NCBI RefSeq assembly: GCF_037392515.1 | Contig: NC_090291.1 | Location: forward strand, 1,948,501-2,012,500 | Origin: Haliotis asinina | Lineage: Eukaryota; Mollusca; Gastropoda; Lepetellida; Haliotidae | DNA length: 64,000 bases | Direction: 5' to 3' | Shown here: in pieces, positions 33,954 through 47,700 of the stretch | Position numbering within the stretch: position 1 is the stretch's first letter | Layout: every line of letters starts with the position of its first letter | The notes under the pieces: generated by a model | Database searches by the model: none | Told to the model about the DNA's origin: nothing | The model's input: the letters and a program-made list of their open reading frames with translations, nothing else | Made by a program: the position numbers and the translations under genes

Positions 33954-34289
33954 GTGTATGTGCGGCTGCTTGTACTAGCACAGATTTTAGTTGAATTTAC
34001 TGTGCTTGCTCACCGACACACCGTACAGACGCCGCCAAATGTGTATGTGAATGCAAGAGGATCAAGTTGCATAATCTTGTAGATCTGATGTGTCTTCAGT
34101 ATGGCTTTCAATATCATTTGCTTAACAACGACACTAGATTCTACACTAGCCACATAACGAAACTGGACACATGGAAAATGCTTTCAGAAATGGAATGCAA
34201 CTCTGCAAAGACGAAATGATGCAGACATTTTGTAAGCTGAAGTATCGCGGCACAACAAAAATGTCAAAAGAACATGAGCAATCTATATA

Positions 34290-34895
34290 TAGGAAAACGA
34301 TGACGTCAGAAGTTCAAAATCATAGGAGGACGCCGTGGCCGAATCCAAAACAGTTTTGGGATGGACACGGCGCAGTCCTGGAAATGTCTATTACGTGGTC
34401 TACCCGTGAAGGTCCCGGGGTAGAATAGGCCTTCAGCAACCCATGCTTGCCATTAAAGGTGACTATGCTTGTCGTAAGAGGCAACTAACGGGATCGGGTG
34501 GTCAGCCTCGCTGACTGGTTGACACATGTCATCGGTTCCCAACTGCGCAGATCGATGCTCATGTTGTTGATCACTGGATTGTCTGGTCCAGACTCGATTA
34601 TTTACAGACCGCTGCCATATAGCTGGAATATTGCTGAGTGCGATGTAAAACTAAACTCAGTCACCCTTGGACGTGGTCACTAACGTCTGGAACCTGTGAC
34701 GGAGATGACCCGAATCCATCTGTTCTGTCTTGGCGTCGTTATTTGGGGATGTCCAGAACGAGGGTGGCCAGCGACGCCATTAGTGTTTCGATAACGCCTG
34801 ACCAATGCAGATATCGTGTTGCATTGGCATTGGAAATATGTTGTTGCTGGCTCATGCCTGCTCGAGCCATTCCAATGGATTCATGACGCTGAGCA
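34290..34895 (-). mobile_element. Tc1-like transposase relic, N-terminal part, split by a SINE
   Basis: The minus frame near 34880 reads LTSAQRHESIGMARAGMSQQ, the start of the helix-turn-helix of Tc1-like transposases. After a frame change, PRSGHPQITTPRQNR and RHRFQTL follow. Beyond the SINE the same reading resumes with LRRVHPKTVLDS. Two stops and a frameshift show it is dead. Confidence 0.75.
34401..34670 (-). repeat. Family A SINE inserted in a Tc1-like relic
   Basis: Reads cccgtgaaggtcccggggta through to ctaaactcag. Flanking acgtggtc at 34393-34400 and 34671-34678 is a probable target-site duplication. Internally 'atgcttg' occurs twice, as in the copy at 42589. Confidence 0.88.
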
Positions 34896-35218
34896 GATGT
34901 TAATCTTCGGATGATGTGCATGCAAATTTGTGAACGTTTGAAAGACCAAAGATCAAGCTTTCGACAGTAACAGCAATCGACAGTTTCACACGTTGTTTTG
35001 CGTTCGATTGTCTCCAGTCCTTGTGTGTCCACACCTGTATTTATTTATAAAGACACTGTGTGCCTGTATATATATTTTCGGTGTGCACAGTTTGTTTATG
35101 TGGCTAGTTTACGTTGCTAATCACAGAACAATACAAGTTGTATAACCATAAATATGTCATTATTCTCCATGGCTTTAAAGGTTTGGTAAATTACATTCAT
35201 ATACTGTGTAATGGACTC

Positions 35219-35368
35219 AAGTCAGGCTCGCGGACTTGGTTGACAGGTCATCAGTTCCCAATTGCACAGATCGGTGCTCATGCTCTTAATCACTGGATTG
35301 TCTGGTCCAGACTCAATTATATAAATAATGCTGATTGTGGAGTAAAACTAGACTCACTCACTCACTAC
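35219..35368 (-). repeat. Family A SINE, truncated
   Basis: Keeps gcggacttggttgacaggtc, gattgtctggtccagactca and the tail; the first third is missing. Confidence 0.8.
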
Positions 35369-36176
35369 TATCAGCCCCCACTGAAGCTTCCCCATAATTT
35401 ATCCCCCCAAAATTACGTATTAAGATTACAATATGAAATTATAGAGTTCGTATGAACTAATGCAAAATTGCATTAAACTGACTCGCGCGCCCTCTACTGT
35501 CCTTACTTTATTTCAAGTGAAGCCATTGAGCTATGTCCCTTGTAGCACTGAAACAACAAACTCACACATGCAGGACACATGAAAAACATGGCAACACCAC
35601 AAGTGTGTGAAAAGTAAAGCCTGACACATTTATATGCCTTGCAAACCAGTGGTTGATGATGCGAGCATGAAATCACTGATAGTAACAGCTTCCATTCAGA
35701 CGATATATCTGGAATTACACGTCTCATTGAAGTACGAATTCTAGAACTTCTAGGAGTGGGATTCAATCATCAAATCTCAAGCACAATGCCAGTGTTGTTA
35801 CCAACTCATTCACACAAGTTTCTACAATAATAACCATCACTACTTTGTTAGATTGGTCATCAGTAGAGATCTCTACAAGGACTCTGTGGACATTGATCTC
35901 ATTCTATATGTGGACACTTGCCCCTTTCGGTAACTTCCAAGAAGCCTGTCCGAAATAACGTGAGTTGATCACAAATGGGGGCAGTGATAGTGTTGACACC
36001 TTAAGATCAGGCTATCACTGTCAGGAGCTTAGCATCTCTGAAACCTGGAGATTCAGCTACACATGGTTACTGCTATTTAATTCACTGGGTCAGCCCAGGG
36101 GACAATAATTTTATGATATAATCCACTTCCTCGGGGATCTACCAATTCTAAGAACAAAAGCAAAAACATTTAATTT

Positions 36177-38611
36177 TTTATTGTACAGTATACATAATAA
36201 TGGCAATATCACAGTGCAGATTCACTCAGGACAGACCACGGACATCCTAGCATCGGTATGTACATGCATGAGCTATGTTGGCCAGCCACGGTCAGTCTGC
36301 TACAAGGACTAGTCTACCAGACACTGGTGCAACAGCCCAGCACCTTCAGCAGTACAATACATCACAACATCAGGCTGATATCACATAGAATGGAATGTGG
36401 GTGTGGACATCACCACAAATACTTTGCATTTCGATGAGGACGAAATCGATATTGTAATTCCAAGCCCTTCCACAACTAGTGGCAAAAGAAGGCATTAGAA
36501 TCTTGGCTTGAGAACATCTTCAATTCAATGTTCCTTGTCCAACAGTTCATTACACAATTAAAAATACATTTCAAAAAGGAAAGATTAAAGAATGATGGGT
36601 TTAAAGCATGATTGTAGGAAATAAAAGTGAACAGTGACCATGAAATCAACAAACGAACAAATCACATATGAAGCAGCATTAAATTCATTGTCCTCAGATG
36701 ATCTAAAATGGCTGACAACTGTCCAAAAGTTGACAGAAGCCCTTTCAATCACATTCTTCCTTAATAAGGTAAACAGTAAAGTAAAAATGAGAAATTTCTT
36801 GATTCTCTTTGTGATCACATACTTACTGTTTACACCAATCAGTTATCACGACTTACCACTTCCCAGTGAAAACAGCAAGGAAACACAGAACCACATGAAC
36901 GACATCACTAGGTGGCTGCATTCACGACTTGTGGTTGTGTTCAAACCTTCATACCATCTTTAATGTCTTTGCTAGGAAGTGATGAGGTGAGATAACTGCT
37001 ACTACAGGAAAGTGCAGCAACATTGTCTACTCCCAGTTGAACAACGTACCATTTCTTCCCATTGCCAACTGAATTACAAGAGTTACATTGTAACATCTCC
37101 AAATTACTGACTGGCAGTGAATCAAGTTTTCCTCCAGTGTAGTGTGGCTGGCACCAGTCATGTTCCCTATACCAGCAACTGCAGCAGCCCTCTCTCCTGA
37201 CTCAGCCCTTACTGAACACTTCAGCAGCCCTCTCACCTGACTCAACCCTCACTGAACACTTCAGCAGCCCTGTCTCCTGACTCAGCCCTTACTGAACACT
37301 TCAGCAGCCCACTCTCCTGACTCAGAGCTTACTGAACACTTCAGCAGCCCTGTCTTCTGACACAACCCTTACTGAACACTTCAGCAGCCCTCTCCCTTGA
37401 CTCAGCCCCTCCTGAACACCTCAGCTCTTACCAAACATTTCAGCTTGTACTGAACACTTCAGCAAGAGCTGGAGAAAGAAGACTGCATAGCCTGCTGCTG
37501 GGCACTACAATACTGAAGGGTCCTCCGGTATAAATAACATGGATTAATATACAGCATAGTGTCTATACACAACTAGCATACAACACTCTAGCAGAACAAC
37601 ATTCAGGTCTAATATGAACAAATATATCTTGCTATCCTACATGAACCTCTTGCTAACATTCTACCTAATGTAAATAATGTCGATAAACACTTTTTATTCT
37701 TCCACTAAAGAAATATTTCTGAAAAAGAAGAAACAGAACAGAAGGATAATTCCATGTGACATAATGGTGAGTCATGGCCAGATTGTCTACTATGTAAATA
37801 GTCAGCAGAAAGTGTTCATCTTGGACTTGTCGTAACGGTCATTCCAGGAGATATGTTGAAAGTGTCCTTAACAAGATGTCCAAGACTTGATGCTTCACTT
37901 GAAGGAATTTAGTAACTTCATCACCACAGTAAAGCCAGTCAACGATATTCAGAGATGATAAATAACCTTGAGAAAGTCTCATCATCATTGTAAATGAGAC
38001 TGTCAGCATTTGATAAAGCAATACACAACATGTACCAAATAGTCGAAACTTCGAAAGATGCCGCAAGATGTATTTGTCCATATGAGACATATGGTTATAA
38101 CCATACTACAGACACAGATATGAAAATAAATAAATATAGACATTTCTACAGGTACCTATCAAGGTCTCTACTGACATAGATAATGGCTTCGGTATTCTGC
38201 ATGATAATGCTAGTCATACCACCAATACTGAACATAGCCACAGGGAGGTTATAAACAGACACAAAATGGCCCAAATCTTTCCTTCAAATTGTTCAGTCCT
38301 TGATGCAGTCCAGTGCATAGAATGAGGATTCATCTCTTACATCCTTCATTGAAGCATAATATTTAGCAAAGTGTTCTATACAATACTATATACATTGGGT
38401 TGTATGAAAATAATACATTTATATGACGATATGCCCCTGTATTATATCATGTAAGAAGGAAACAACTTGGCGTGAGTTGCCATAGTTACACAGGTGAGCA
38501 TGAAGTCTTTGAAAACAATGCTGGTCTAGTGTTTCTGCTTGATGGACGGGCCAGCTGTGGGACGGATGGATGGATGGACGGACATTGTGAGATGACCAGA
38601 TGGATGATGGC
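36177..38611 (-). other. Possible long 3' UTR of the coiled-coil gene
   Basis: No plus or minus coding signal is convincing. Minus-strand AATAAA motifs occur at 36182-36177 and near 37693. Which one is used cannot be told. Contains a 39-40 bp repeat at 37190-37450. Confidence 0.3.
37190..37450. repeat. 39-40 bp minisatellite
   Basis: About six copies of a unit containing cttactgaacacttcagcag and ccctctctcctgactcag, decaying towards the right. Confidence 0.85.
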
Positions 38612-38719
38612 TTATCTAGGTTTGGGCGAGCAGATCAGGCTATGCTTCTCCACCTGGCAGGTGAGGTCGCGGACTTTTTCTGACCAGTACTCGCTGCTCT
38701 CCTGGAGCTGGATGGACAA
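38612..38719 (-). CDS. Coiled-coil terminal exon 20
   Basis: 108 nt including TAA at 38614-38612. Encodes LSIQLQESSEYWSEKVRDLT and a short tail ending SPKPR. Acceptor TTACAG, phase 0. An Arg/Pro-rich C-terminus closes the protein. Confidence 0.83.
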   Translation of the reverse strand: MSIQLQESSEYWSEKVRDLTCQVEKHSLICSPKPR

Positions 38720-41700
38720 CTGTAAGGAAACAAAGGTAAAATAGTGTAACTGAGGTCGGCATGCATGAAAGAAGTCAGTCAGTACAACAGATGTCAACAA
38801 GTACAACTGAGGTCAACCAGTACAAAAGAGGTCAATCAGTACAACATAAGTCAACCAGTACAGCAGAGGTCATCCGGTACAAGAGAAGTACATCAGTACA
38901 ACAGAGGTCTATAAATATGATATGTGAAAATGAGTCATCATTACACTTCCTTCTGAAAATCAACATAACTGGATGGAGATACATTCCACCATCAGGATCT
39001 TGACATAAACTGCAAGTCAGTCAATTTTCACTCTATACATGATCAGACTTATTGACCAACCAACATACTATTGGAACCATCACAGAAGAAGATAGTTGTC
39101 AACATCCTCAGCCCAGCAGATATCAGTAACAACTCAAACAGTTACTGCTATTGCCTAAAAGCTGTTGTTCTAATAATGGCTTCATATTTGATTAATGTTT
39201 ATTCTCTTATATCAAGTTAACTGGAACAGTTTCACACTGATATTTTACTGCCAATTTTCAATCTCAGCAAAGAAGCACTTACACCGTCTGAAGTGAAGTA
39301 ATACCACTTTTCAAATTAGAATTCTACATCTCAACTCTAAGTTTCATTCAAGATAACTCTTGTATTGAGAAATTAATCAAGCACATGCATTGGTTACAGA
39401 CTGCAGAAAGCATGAAGCCACAATATTCACCAGCAGGTCATGCATGGACATGAAAGGGCAGAGAAGCAGGGGGAGTGCAGACACTTCAAGCAAGTCCTGA
39501 GATAGTTCCCCAGGATTATAGAACCTCATGCAACACATGCCATACAACTTGATTTCAGCCTGATTAGTCTACAAGCTAACTTTAAATTTGTTCTTAATGC
39601 TAACAAATAATAGCATATGGTTAGTGATGGCACTAACTCTATAGTTAGCTTGTAGTATGTTAGTTTGTGATAACTGCAGGACTGACTGATTTCTCATAAT
39701 CTAATTTTGTTGCATACATTACTGGTCAAAAATCAGCAGCACGTTATGGTGTCTCCTGTTTCAGTCAGCTGACTGGATCCACCTTGCATCAGTTAACACA
39801 CTGAAGTATAGCTACTGGGTCAACTGTTGCTGGGTCAGACTAGAGTAACAACCTTTTCCTGTGTCGTTGTTTACATCGCAGTAAGCCATATTTGGGTCTT
39901 CCTCGGTTTGACAAACCATCAGTTTTAACACTCACCTCATCAGACAATCAATCTCTCAGCCTGACCATAACATTTAAATAAACAAACATGAGTTACCAGA
40001 AACCTATTCTGTGCTGGACTTCCCACGAGGTCAAGCTCATAGCAACCTCCAAGACCAAATCTGTTACATGGCTAGATTACATTGTAAGACTACAGGACAA
40101 TGTATAATGAAATTACCACCAACAGTTTTACAATCATCAGACATACTTGAGCTACATTGAAACAATGGAGAGTGAGTCAGTTGGCTGGGCTTCACTCTGC
40201 TTTGAACAGTATTCAAATTACAGCAGCTTCATGTGGGACAGATACCCAAGTGACACAAATTCCGAAGTTTACCATTTTGAAAACCAAGCATGCACTGGTG
40301 TTGACAACCTTGGGAACATAGTTAAGGCCAGCTGAAATATGAACTCATGAGGAGTGGCACGTCTGATGATGCATATTCAACTATGAAGTCCAACAGAATG
40401 AAATTTGTTCCCTTGTAGCAGGAAAGACAGAAACAGATACATATGATGGGACTCGAGGAAGGAAAAAGTATCATATTCTCTATAGCAGCAGACTATTGGA
40501 AATCATTGGAGACAACCTTCAGTTTGCAGTTTGGTTTGATGGCTAAACACTGTAACCCTTGGCAACACTATTTCCCAGACACACAACAGATTGTGAAATT
40601 TCTAGAAGAAAGTGCAGACAACACCAAACAGATTTCTAAGGGATGCATTTAGGTAGGAAAAGACCCCAAAAACAGTATAATCAACAAGACGGGACCTGCT
40701 TACAGAGAATCATGAACACATACTATTTTGGTTTGAACTTCATTGTCATCAACTTTTAATAATTCCATTGAAATTTATATAAGAATTTAATCTGTTCAGA
40801 TTAGAATCTACTGAACATGAGGACATATTCATGTTCCACTCCGCCAGTTTTTTTCCTGGCTGTTCACCATGCTCACATTGTACAGGGGATGAAGTGTGCA
40901 CTGAAAAAGCTAGCATTTGTGATTGGATGATTTTGTATATGATAGATACCTCGGAAAGAATGCATATTAAAATCCAACCATTTTGCTTGTACATAGTTCT
41001 GTTGTGTAGGTTCATTTTGCTTCCTGTAGTGATAAACCAAGATGGATAAGCTAGCCACATTTGTAGTTCTAATGCTCATAGACTCTGCATATACATACAT
41101 GGAGTCATACTAAATTCTGGAAACATCTAGTTATGTGCTACATTCAGATTAGTTCATGAAGCAGACTGAGGGAATAGTCGACTGACACATGATACTGACA
41201 TATGAGACAGAGTAGGTGCTGTTAGTGACATACATGTGATGTCTGACAGAGGAACGGTGATTTATTTGACAGCATTCACACCATGCCACCCAACACACCA
41301 ACAACACAGATGGACGTGCAGACAGACAGACAGACAGACAGACATTGCACTAACCTAGAAATTATTTCCCTGATGGACTATGCTTCTGTGCAGAAAACAA
41401 ATCAAACAACATGTTAATATCTAGTCGAAAAAACAAGTGAGAAACAATGTTATTCTTACAAAAAGTATGCTTATTTTCTCCTTAAATCACTACTGTACAA
41501 TCAATATGAAACTAAACACAACAGCTGTAGCAATGTATGGCCATATTTTAAAGGATGTAATCATGTTTCAAACTATACATGATTATGAAGCATTGGTTAC
41601 AGTTCACACATTTAAGCATACATCTAATTACTGGATTGAGGGGAACATGAAGCAAGGCAGATACCAGACAGACATCCATGGGAGGCCATTACTACAATGT

Positions 41701-44700
41701 GACAGCTTGCAGGCTCAACAAACATGGGGACATTTAACTCCATAATCACCTACATAGCAAGTATCTTTCATAATAGAAAACTTCTATTATCTAATAAACT
41801 CTAAAATAACTACTAACTGACTTCTTATGATTCTATCTGGCAATGGACCAGGACCTGATGATCTTCTACAGTGGATGTTAATGTATAACTGTGCCAGATG
41901 AGATCACTGCAAGTGGGACTTACCTCCCCTACTCTCTGTATCCAGTAGGCCTTGTCCAAACTGTGGGGGTCTGTCCCCATCTCGCTGGCAGCTCGACTCA
42001 GCGCTGCCTGGGTCTGCAATGGTAGAACCTGCTGAGTCAGCAATACTACAGTTACAGCAAAGTAGGATTCTATAGAGACTAAATAAGGAATGATCAAATG
42101 TGTAGTAGACATCTATGGTGTATGGTACCATAGCAACTAACCAGAATATAAAACACCATTCACATGTGATAGTGATATCAGCGCAGTGTGAAACAATTCA
42201 AATCTTAATAAAATAACGGACAGTTGATTGGAGTGAGTGAGCTTAATTTTGCGCTGCTTTCAAACAATATTCCAGCAGTATAATGATGGCAGACACCAGA
42301 AATGGGTTTCACATATCGTATAAATGTGGGAATTGAAAGCAGGGTCTTCGAGTAGTGTATGCTTTAACCACTATGCTACCCCACTGCCCATGGTTGATGG
42401 TGCAGTCAGATATCTGAGCTCTCAATCAAGGCATGGCTATGTTATCAAATATACACATGGGACAGTCACTGGACAACACCTGACTTGTCTGTGACAGATT
42501 CTGAAGTTGGTGATATCTCAACAATGTCAGGGTGACCTGTACATTCTGCTCACCTACAACCTGTGTGACAGGAGTCCCGGTTGGGGAACCTGTGAAGGTC
42601 CCGGGGTAGAATAGGCCTTCAGCAACCCAGGCTTGCCATAAAAGGCGACCATGCTTGTCGTAAGAGGCAACTAACAGGATCGGGTGATCAGGCTCACTGA
42701 CTTGGTTGACACATGTCATCGGTTTCCAATTGCGCAGATTGATGCTCATGTTGTTGGTCACTGGATTGTCTGGTCCAGACTTGATTATTTACAGACCGCC
42801 ACTATATAGGTGGAATACTGCTGAGTGTGGCGTAAAACAAAACTCACTCACTCACTCACCCAGTTGGGGAATGGCAGGGAACACATAAGAGGGAACAATA
42901 TTGGTGAGTTTCTTGCAGTACAAGGGAGGGGAGAACAGCCTTTGGTTCAGAACCAAGTTAGAATAATATCAGGTGCCATATTTGTTACAACTGAAGCAAT
43001 ACATAGAAAACAAATCTGCACCAAAACTGGCATTTAATGGCAGCACTATCATGCAAGTCATCATATAAAATGCAGCCCATACTGGGAAACCAAGTTCTAT
43101 GGATAGTCAACTTCTGTATTTCAATGAGTGCGAAGTTTCAGTGTAGGTACTAACACTGTTATCAAGTAAGTGATGTCCTACATCGAAATGTAGCACTAAT
43201 TACAATAAAGAAGTTGACTCTCCATAGAACTTGGTTTTCCTTCATCTATACAACTTCTAAAATGCCTCTCAAAGAAAACACCCATATTAACAGGAATGGT
43301 TTTGAATGGTGCCACTGTCAGTTATGTCCTTTTAACAAAGTGGTTCCCTCAACATGGATCTAACCCTCATGATATGAAGTATTAATGAAAGAGCACACAA
43401 TGAGTTTCAGTGAAAAGATCTGGCTGTAGGTTAATCAATGCTCAGAGAGATGACAGCATTCACTAAGGTTAGGGCGTTCCCTCCAGCAGTGTTACCATAG
43501 CAACCACTCCCTCACTACCTGTCTGTCCTCCCAGTCTCGTTCTGCTGGGGACACATGGCTTCCAGCAAAGAGTCTCTCCTGAAATACACAGCTGCTACAT
43601 TCACCCAGATCCAGGATCTACAACACTGCTGGGCCTAACATAAGCTATATACTGATGTGACACTGGTGTGACACTGGTGTGACAATGGTATGGCACTAGT
43701 GTAACACTGGAGTGACAATGGTATGGCACAGGTGTGACACTGGTGTGACATTAATACGGCACTGGTCAGTAAACTTATCCTCAGTACTTTTCATTACACT
43801 CTACCACTGAGTCTAACAAAACCTTATGGGAGGTCGCGTCACGTAACCTTTGAGATTGACCAATCTGAACACGGCTTACCAAATCGCGAAAGTGTACATT
43901 CACACATACCTTTTGAACTTTTTATCTCGAAAAGGTTCGTACCCGAACGATTCCGAATGCTATTTAGCATACGATCGCTTCCGGGTGATGCACACGGCAT
44001 ACGTACAGCCATGACAATGGTGAGTAAACAGTCGCTGAAAATAGTGTTATATATGACTTTCCAGGTTCATAACACGAAAGCAGTGTAATACTTGTACACC
44101 TTCTCACCACTGTCAGAGTTAGGCAGGTCATTTATAACAGCTTAAAGAGAGGGATTGGCCCTAATGGGGAGGTGTGTCAAATAAGAGGGGATATGTGTAT
44201 CATAATGGTGTGGGGGTCATGCAAAATTAACACAAGTCTGTCATTTTTCATCTCGAAAAGGTTCGTACGCCCAACATCAACCAGGCCAGGGTACAATCCT
44301 GACTGATATATGACTTTCCTGGTTCACAACAATAAGCAGTGTAATACATGTACACCTTCTCACCACTGTCAGAGTTAGGCAGGTCATTTATAACAGCTTA
44401 AAGAGAGGGATTGGCCCTAATGGGGTGGTGTGTCAAATAAGAGGGGATATGTGTATCATAATGGTGTGGGGATCATGCAAAATTAACACAAGTCTGTCAT
44501 TTTTCAAAAAGCCATCAGTTTATACATTTTGTTGGGCCTAGACTCATTTTCTAAGGTGGACTGGATCCTGACAAGGTAAGCAGTTACATGTATTTAGGAG
44601 AGGAGGGGGAGCACAAAACAATATCAGATAAAATGGGCCATCGGGGCAACACAACCTAATATCAGTCTCCACTGACATTTCCTTTAACCATGTTCAAGGT

Positions 44701-47700
44701 GATATTAATAAAAGGTTTGCTTTTCAGTTCATCTGCTCACAATCAGCAGAAAACCTTTCAGGGAAACACAGTAAACATATAATACATCAGCAGCTGTATC
44801 CTTTGGAGGCTCGACACCTACAAACACCCTGGATAATCCAATCACAGGTGTTATTACCCTAGGATTTGAGGACTACAGAGGCATCGTTCATTAAGGTACT
44901 CACAGCCTTTTCAGGGTCCCCAGAACGGTTCAGCAAGCCATGGTCCCCCATAATCCGATGGTGCATCTTGGTGTCGTTGTGGGACTTGATGCTGGTCAGC
45001 ATCTGCTCCTTGCTCTCCACCTGCAGCTCCAATGTCTGCCTTGTTGCCACCTCGCGGTCCAGCTCACCGCGTAGTCGCACATTCTCCTTCTGGACTGCAC
45101 TTAGCTGCAGGAAAGGAGAGAGAGATCTACACACTTGTACGTTGTCAGCACAGCTTGCTGGGTACCAGTTCTAACCTGGAGCCCTCAAATATATATCAGT
45201 TATATTACAGGGTGTTAACCCTTCGTAAGGGGAAAGCCCATAGTGATGTGTACCACTTCAGTGAAACCTACAAGCATGTATTTGTAGCTGACAAAACTAA
45301 GACACATTATCAGGCAATACCTGGGCTGGGAAGAGATGCAACTCACTGTTTCTCAGCTCCTTACTAGACCGGAAATAATGCCTTGTATCTGGTGCCACCT
45401 ACCTGTTGATTGAGCTGTTGAATATTTTCTATATTTGATTTTAATCTTGCATGTAGGTCTTCTATCGTGTATACTTTAGATTTGAGTTCTTGATCTTGTT
45501 CAATTCTGCAAAACAAAGAAACAATGTCAGATCTTCATTCTATCTGCTCAGGAAGTGTGTCTGTAACCTCCTTTCATTACAAAGGTATTTTTCCCATATT
45601 TTTCGTAAATACATCATGACAAACATTTGTGACTGATGGCTTCAGACAGGTTTGGTCCCAACAATTCAACAAATGTTTGTACTAATCAGCTGGCAAATAC
45701 ATAATAATGACAGCTGTCTGATACTGTTACAGGACAACTGCTTGTACTCACTCATGTTCCTCAAGTCGAGACTTGAGCTGGTTGAGGAGTACCTGCTGAT
45801 GAGTGGAGTGATTCTGGAGAGCCTGCAGCAGAGAAAGGTCAGAAAAGTCAGGGTCACACGGGCTGTCTGGTATCACATACTATCTCAGCTTTTTCACAAA
45901 GAATGAAATGCTGGGGTGTGGAGGGTATTGAAGTTAAGAGAACTGAAGTCTTAATTTCCAATGGAGGGTATAAGCAACAAGTACTTTTCTATAGTATACC
46001 ACCTGCATGTGTTTCCCTGAGTTGGTTTGGGCTACAAGTGAGAAATATGTGACACAGAGACAGGAAACAATAGCTGAGAATTGTCCTTCCCACATAATCT
46101 CTATTAATCCACTTTTAAGAAAGTTTGTTACTATTTACATACATGGCTGCATCAACTACAGAAATGAGACTCAGACAGTATATATAAAGGTCTTCCAGTC
46201 AGTGCAAAGTCAACATTACGTGGGAAAGTGCAAGCACAGTCTCTCAACCCTCACCATCTGTCTGTGTGAGACTGAGTGTGTACAAATTTGTGCATATCAA
46301 TTGAATTAGTTAAACAGAATGCAGTTGTGAGTATTAGACTGTAATGCTGTCTGTCTGACATGTTCCACCTACTGCTGGACTAGATCTACACTGTACACCC
46401 ATTATTAAAAATGAAACATACAACTTTATGGATTACAACATCTTGTTTAAGCTTTACTTCACTTTTTTTTACTTTAAGCAATATTTCGATGTTGATGCTT
46501 ATATCGTTATCAAGTTAAATGCAAGAAGCATCGCTTAACGAACTAAACAAGAACTTGTAATCCATAAAGTTGTATGTTTCATTTTTGACTCACCAACTTC
46601 TAGAATGCCCATTAAACAAGCACAACCGTTATGTTTACCTACAAATCTGTGATCACATGACTGACCTTGAACTTATCTCCCTCTGCCCTCCTCTCTTCCA
46701 GTTCTATTCGGATCTTGTTGTTTTGCTTCTGATACTTTTGTACCTGCTCCAGTAGCTGCCTGTAACACGGAAGGTAAAACATGCAGCAGAGGGCACCACA
46801 TGTAACAGTGGCCACCACACAACATGGGGACCGCATGCAACAGAGGGCAACACGTGACATGGGGCACCAAATGCAACAGTGGCCACCACATGACACGGGG
46901 TACCACACAACCATAGGGCAATACAAGTGTGAGGTGAACATGCTATATTTTATAATGTTTTGAAGCTAATGCAGTTTTCCCTAAAATGGTGTTCAATTAT
47001 TTTTTATTAAAAAAAATAAACATACATACCAGTTGAATATTTATGACACTTCAACAAACTTTACGAAGACAGGAACACAACATCTTATCTTAATTACAAT
47101 GTGCTAAATATACTATTGTTTGAAAAAACAGAGGCTCTTCTACTTCACAAAACATCTCTGCCCCTTGGCCTTCAGTCAAATAATTACTTCCCCAAATATA
47201 CATCCATGAACAGAACATCAAGGAACAAAAATGTGCTTCACAAATTAAATCCACAATATTAGGATCGCAACTGCTGTGAGACCAGACACTCCACTGCTTG
47301 TTGGTCAACTAACATGGGGTCTAGAGATGCGAGGTGATACTTACTCCTTCTCGGCCGTCAGGTTCATGATGGCTTTACTTTGCTCCCTGTAAACACAACA
47401 TATCATGAACCAGTGGCAAACAAAACATATAATACTGTGTTTGTTGTTTAACTTGGTAGGCACTTAGTGATATTCCAGTGTGGCACAGCTACTTGTCAAT
47501 AATAAGCCAGAAAATCCAGTGATTGATATATAGTCGATACTAGGATGACAAGCAATCACCAATTGCCAATCCTGACTGTCTTTTCCATTTAGCTGCATCT
47601 GGGATCTATGAAGAGGGTCTCTGATGTACTGACCTTTTGACCGCTATATACGTGCTTACATAAAGTTCATTTTGAACATGATACATTCCTACAAACTTTG

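Larger units (their letters stand above)
25185..36176. other. Repeat-rich intergenic region between genes 2 and 3
   Basis: No conserved gene recognised in about 11 kb. It holds SINEs, a LINE 3' end, a Tc1-like relic, an inverted repeat and AT-rich unique DNA (25.4-27.0, 29.0-30.2 and 32.2-33.2 kb show nothing assignable). One small secreted-protein candidate is listed separately. Confidence 0.6.

Noticed and set aside
43084..43242. microRNA precursor
   Set aside because: The hairpin could fold, but related inverted repeats elsewhere in the window point to a transposable element family.
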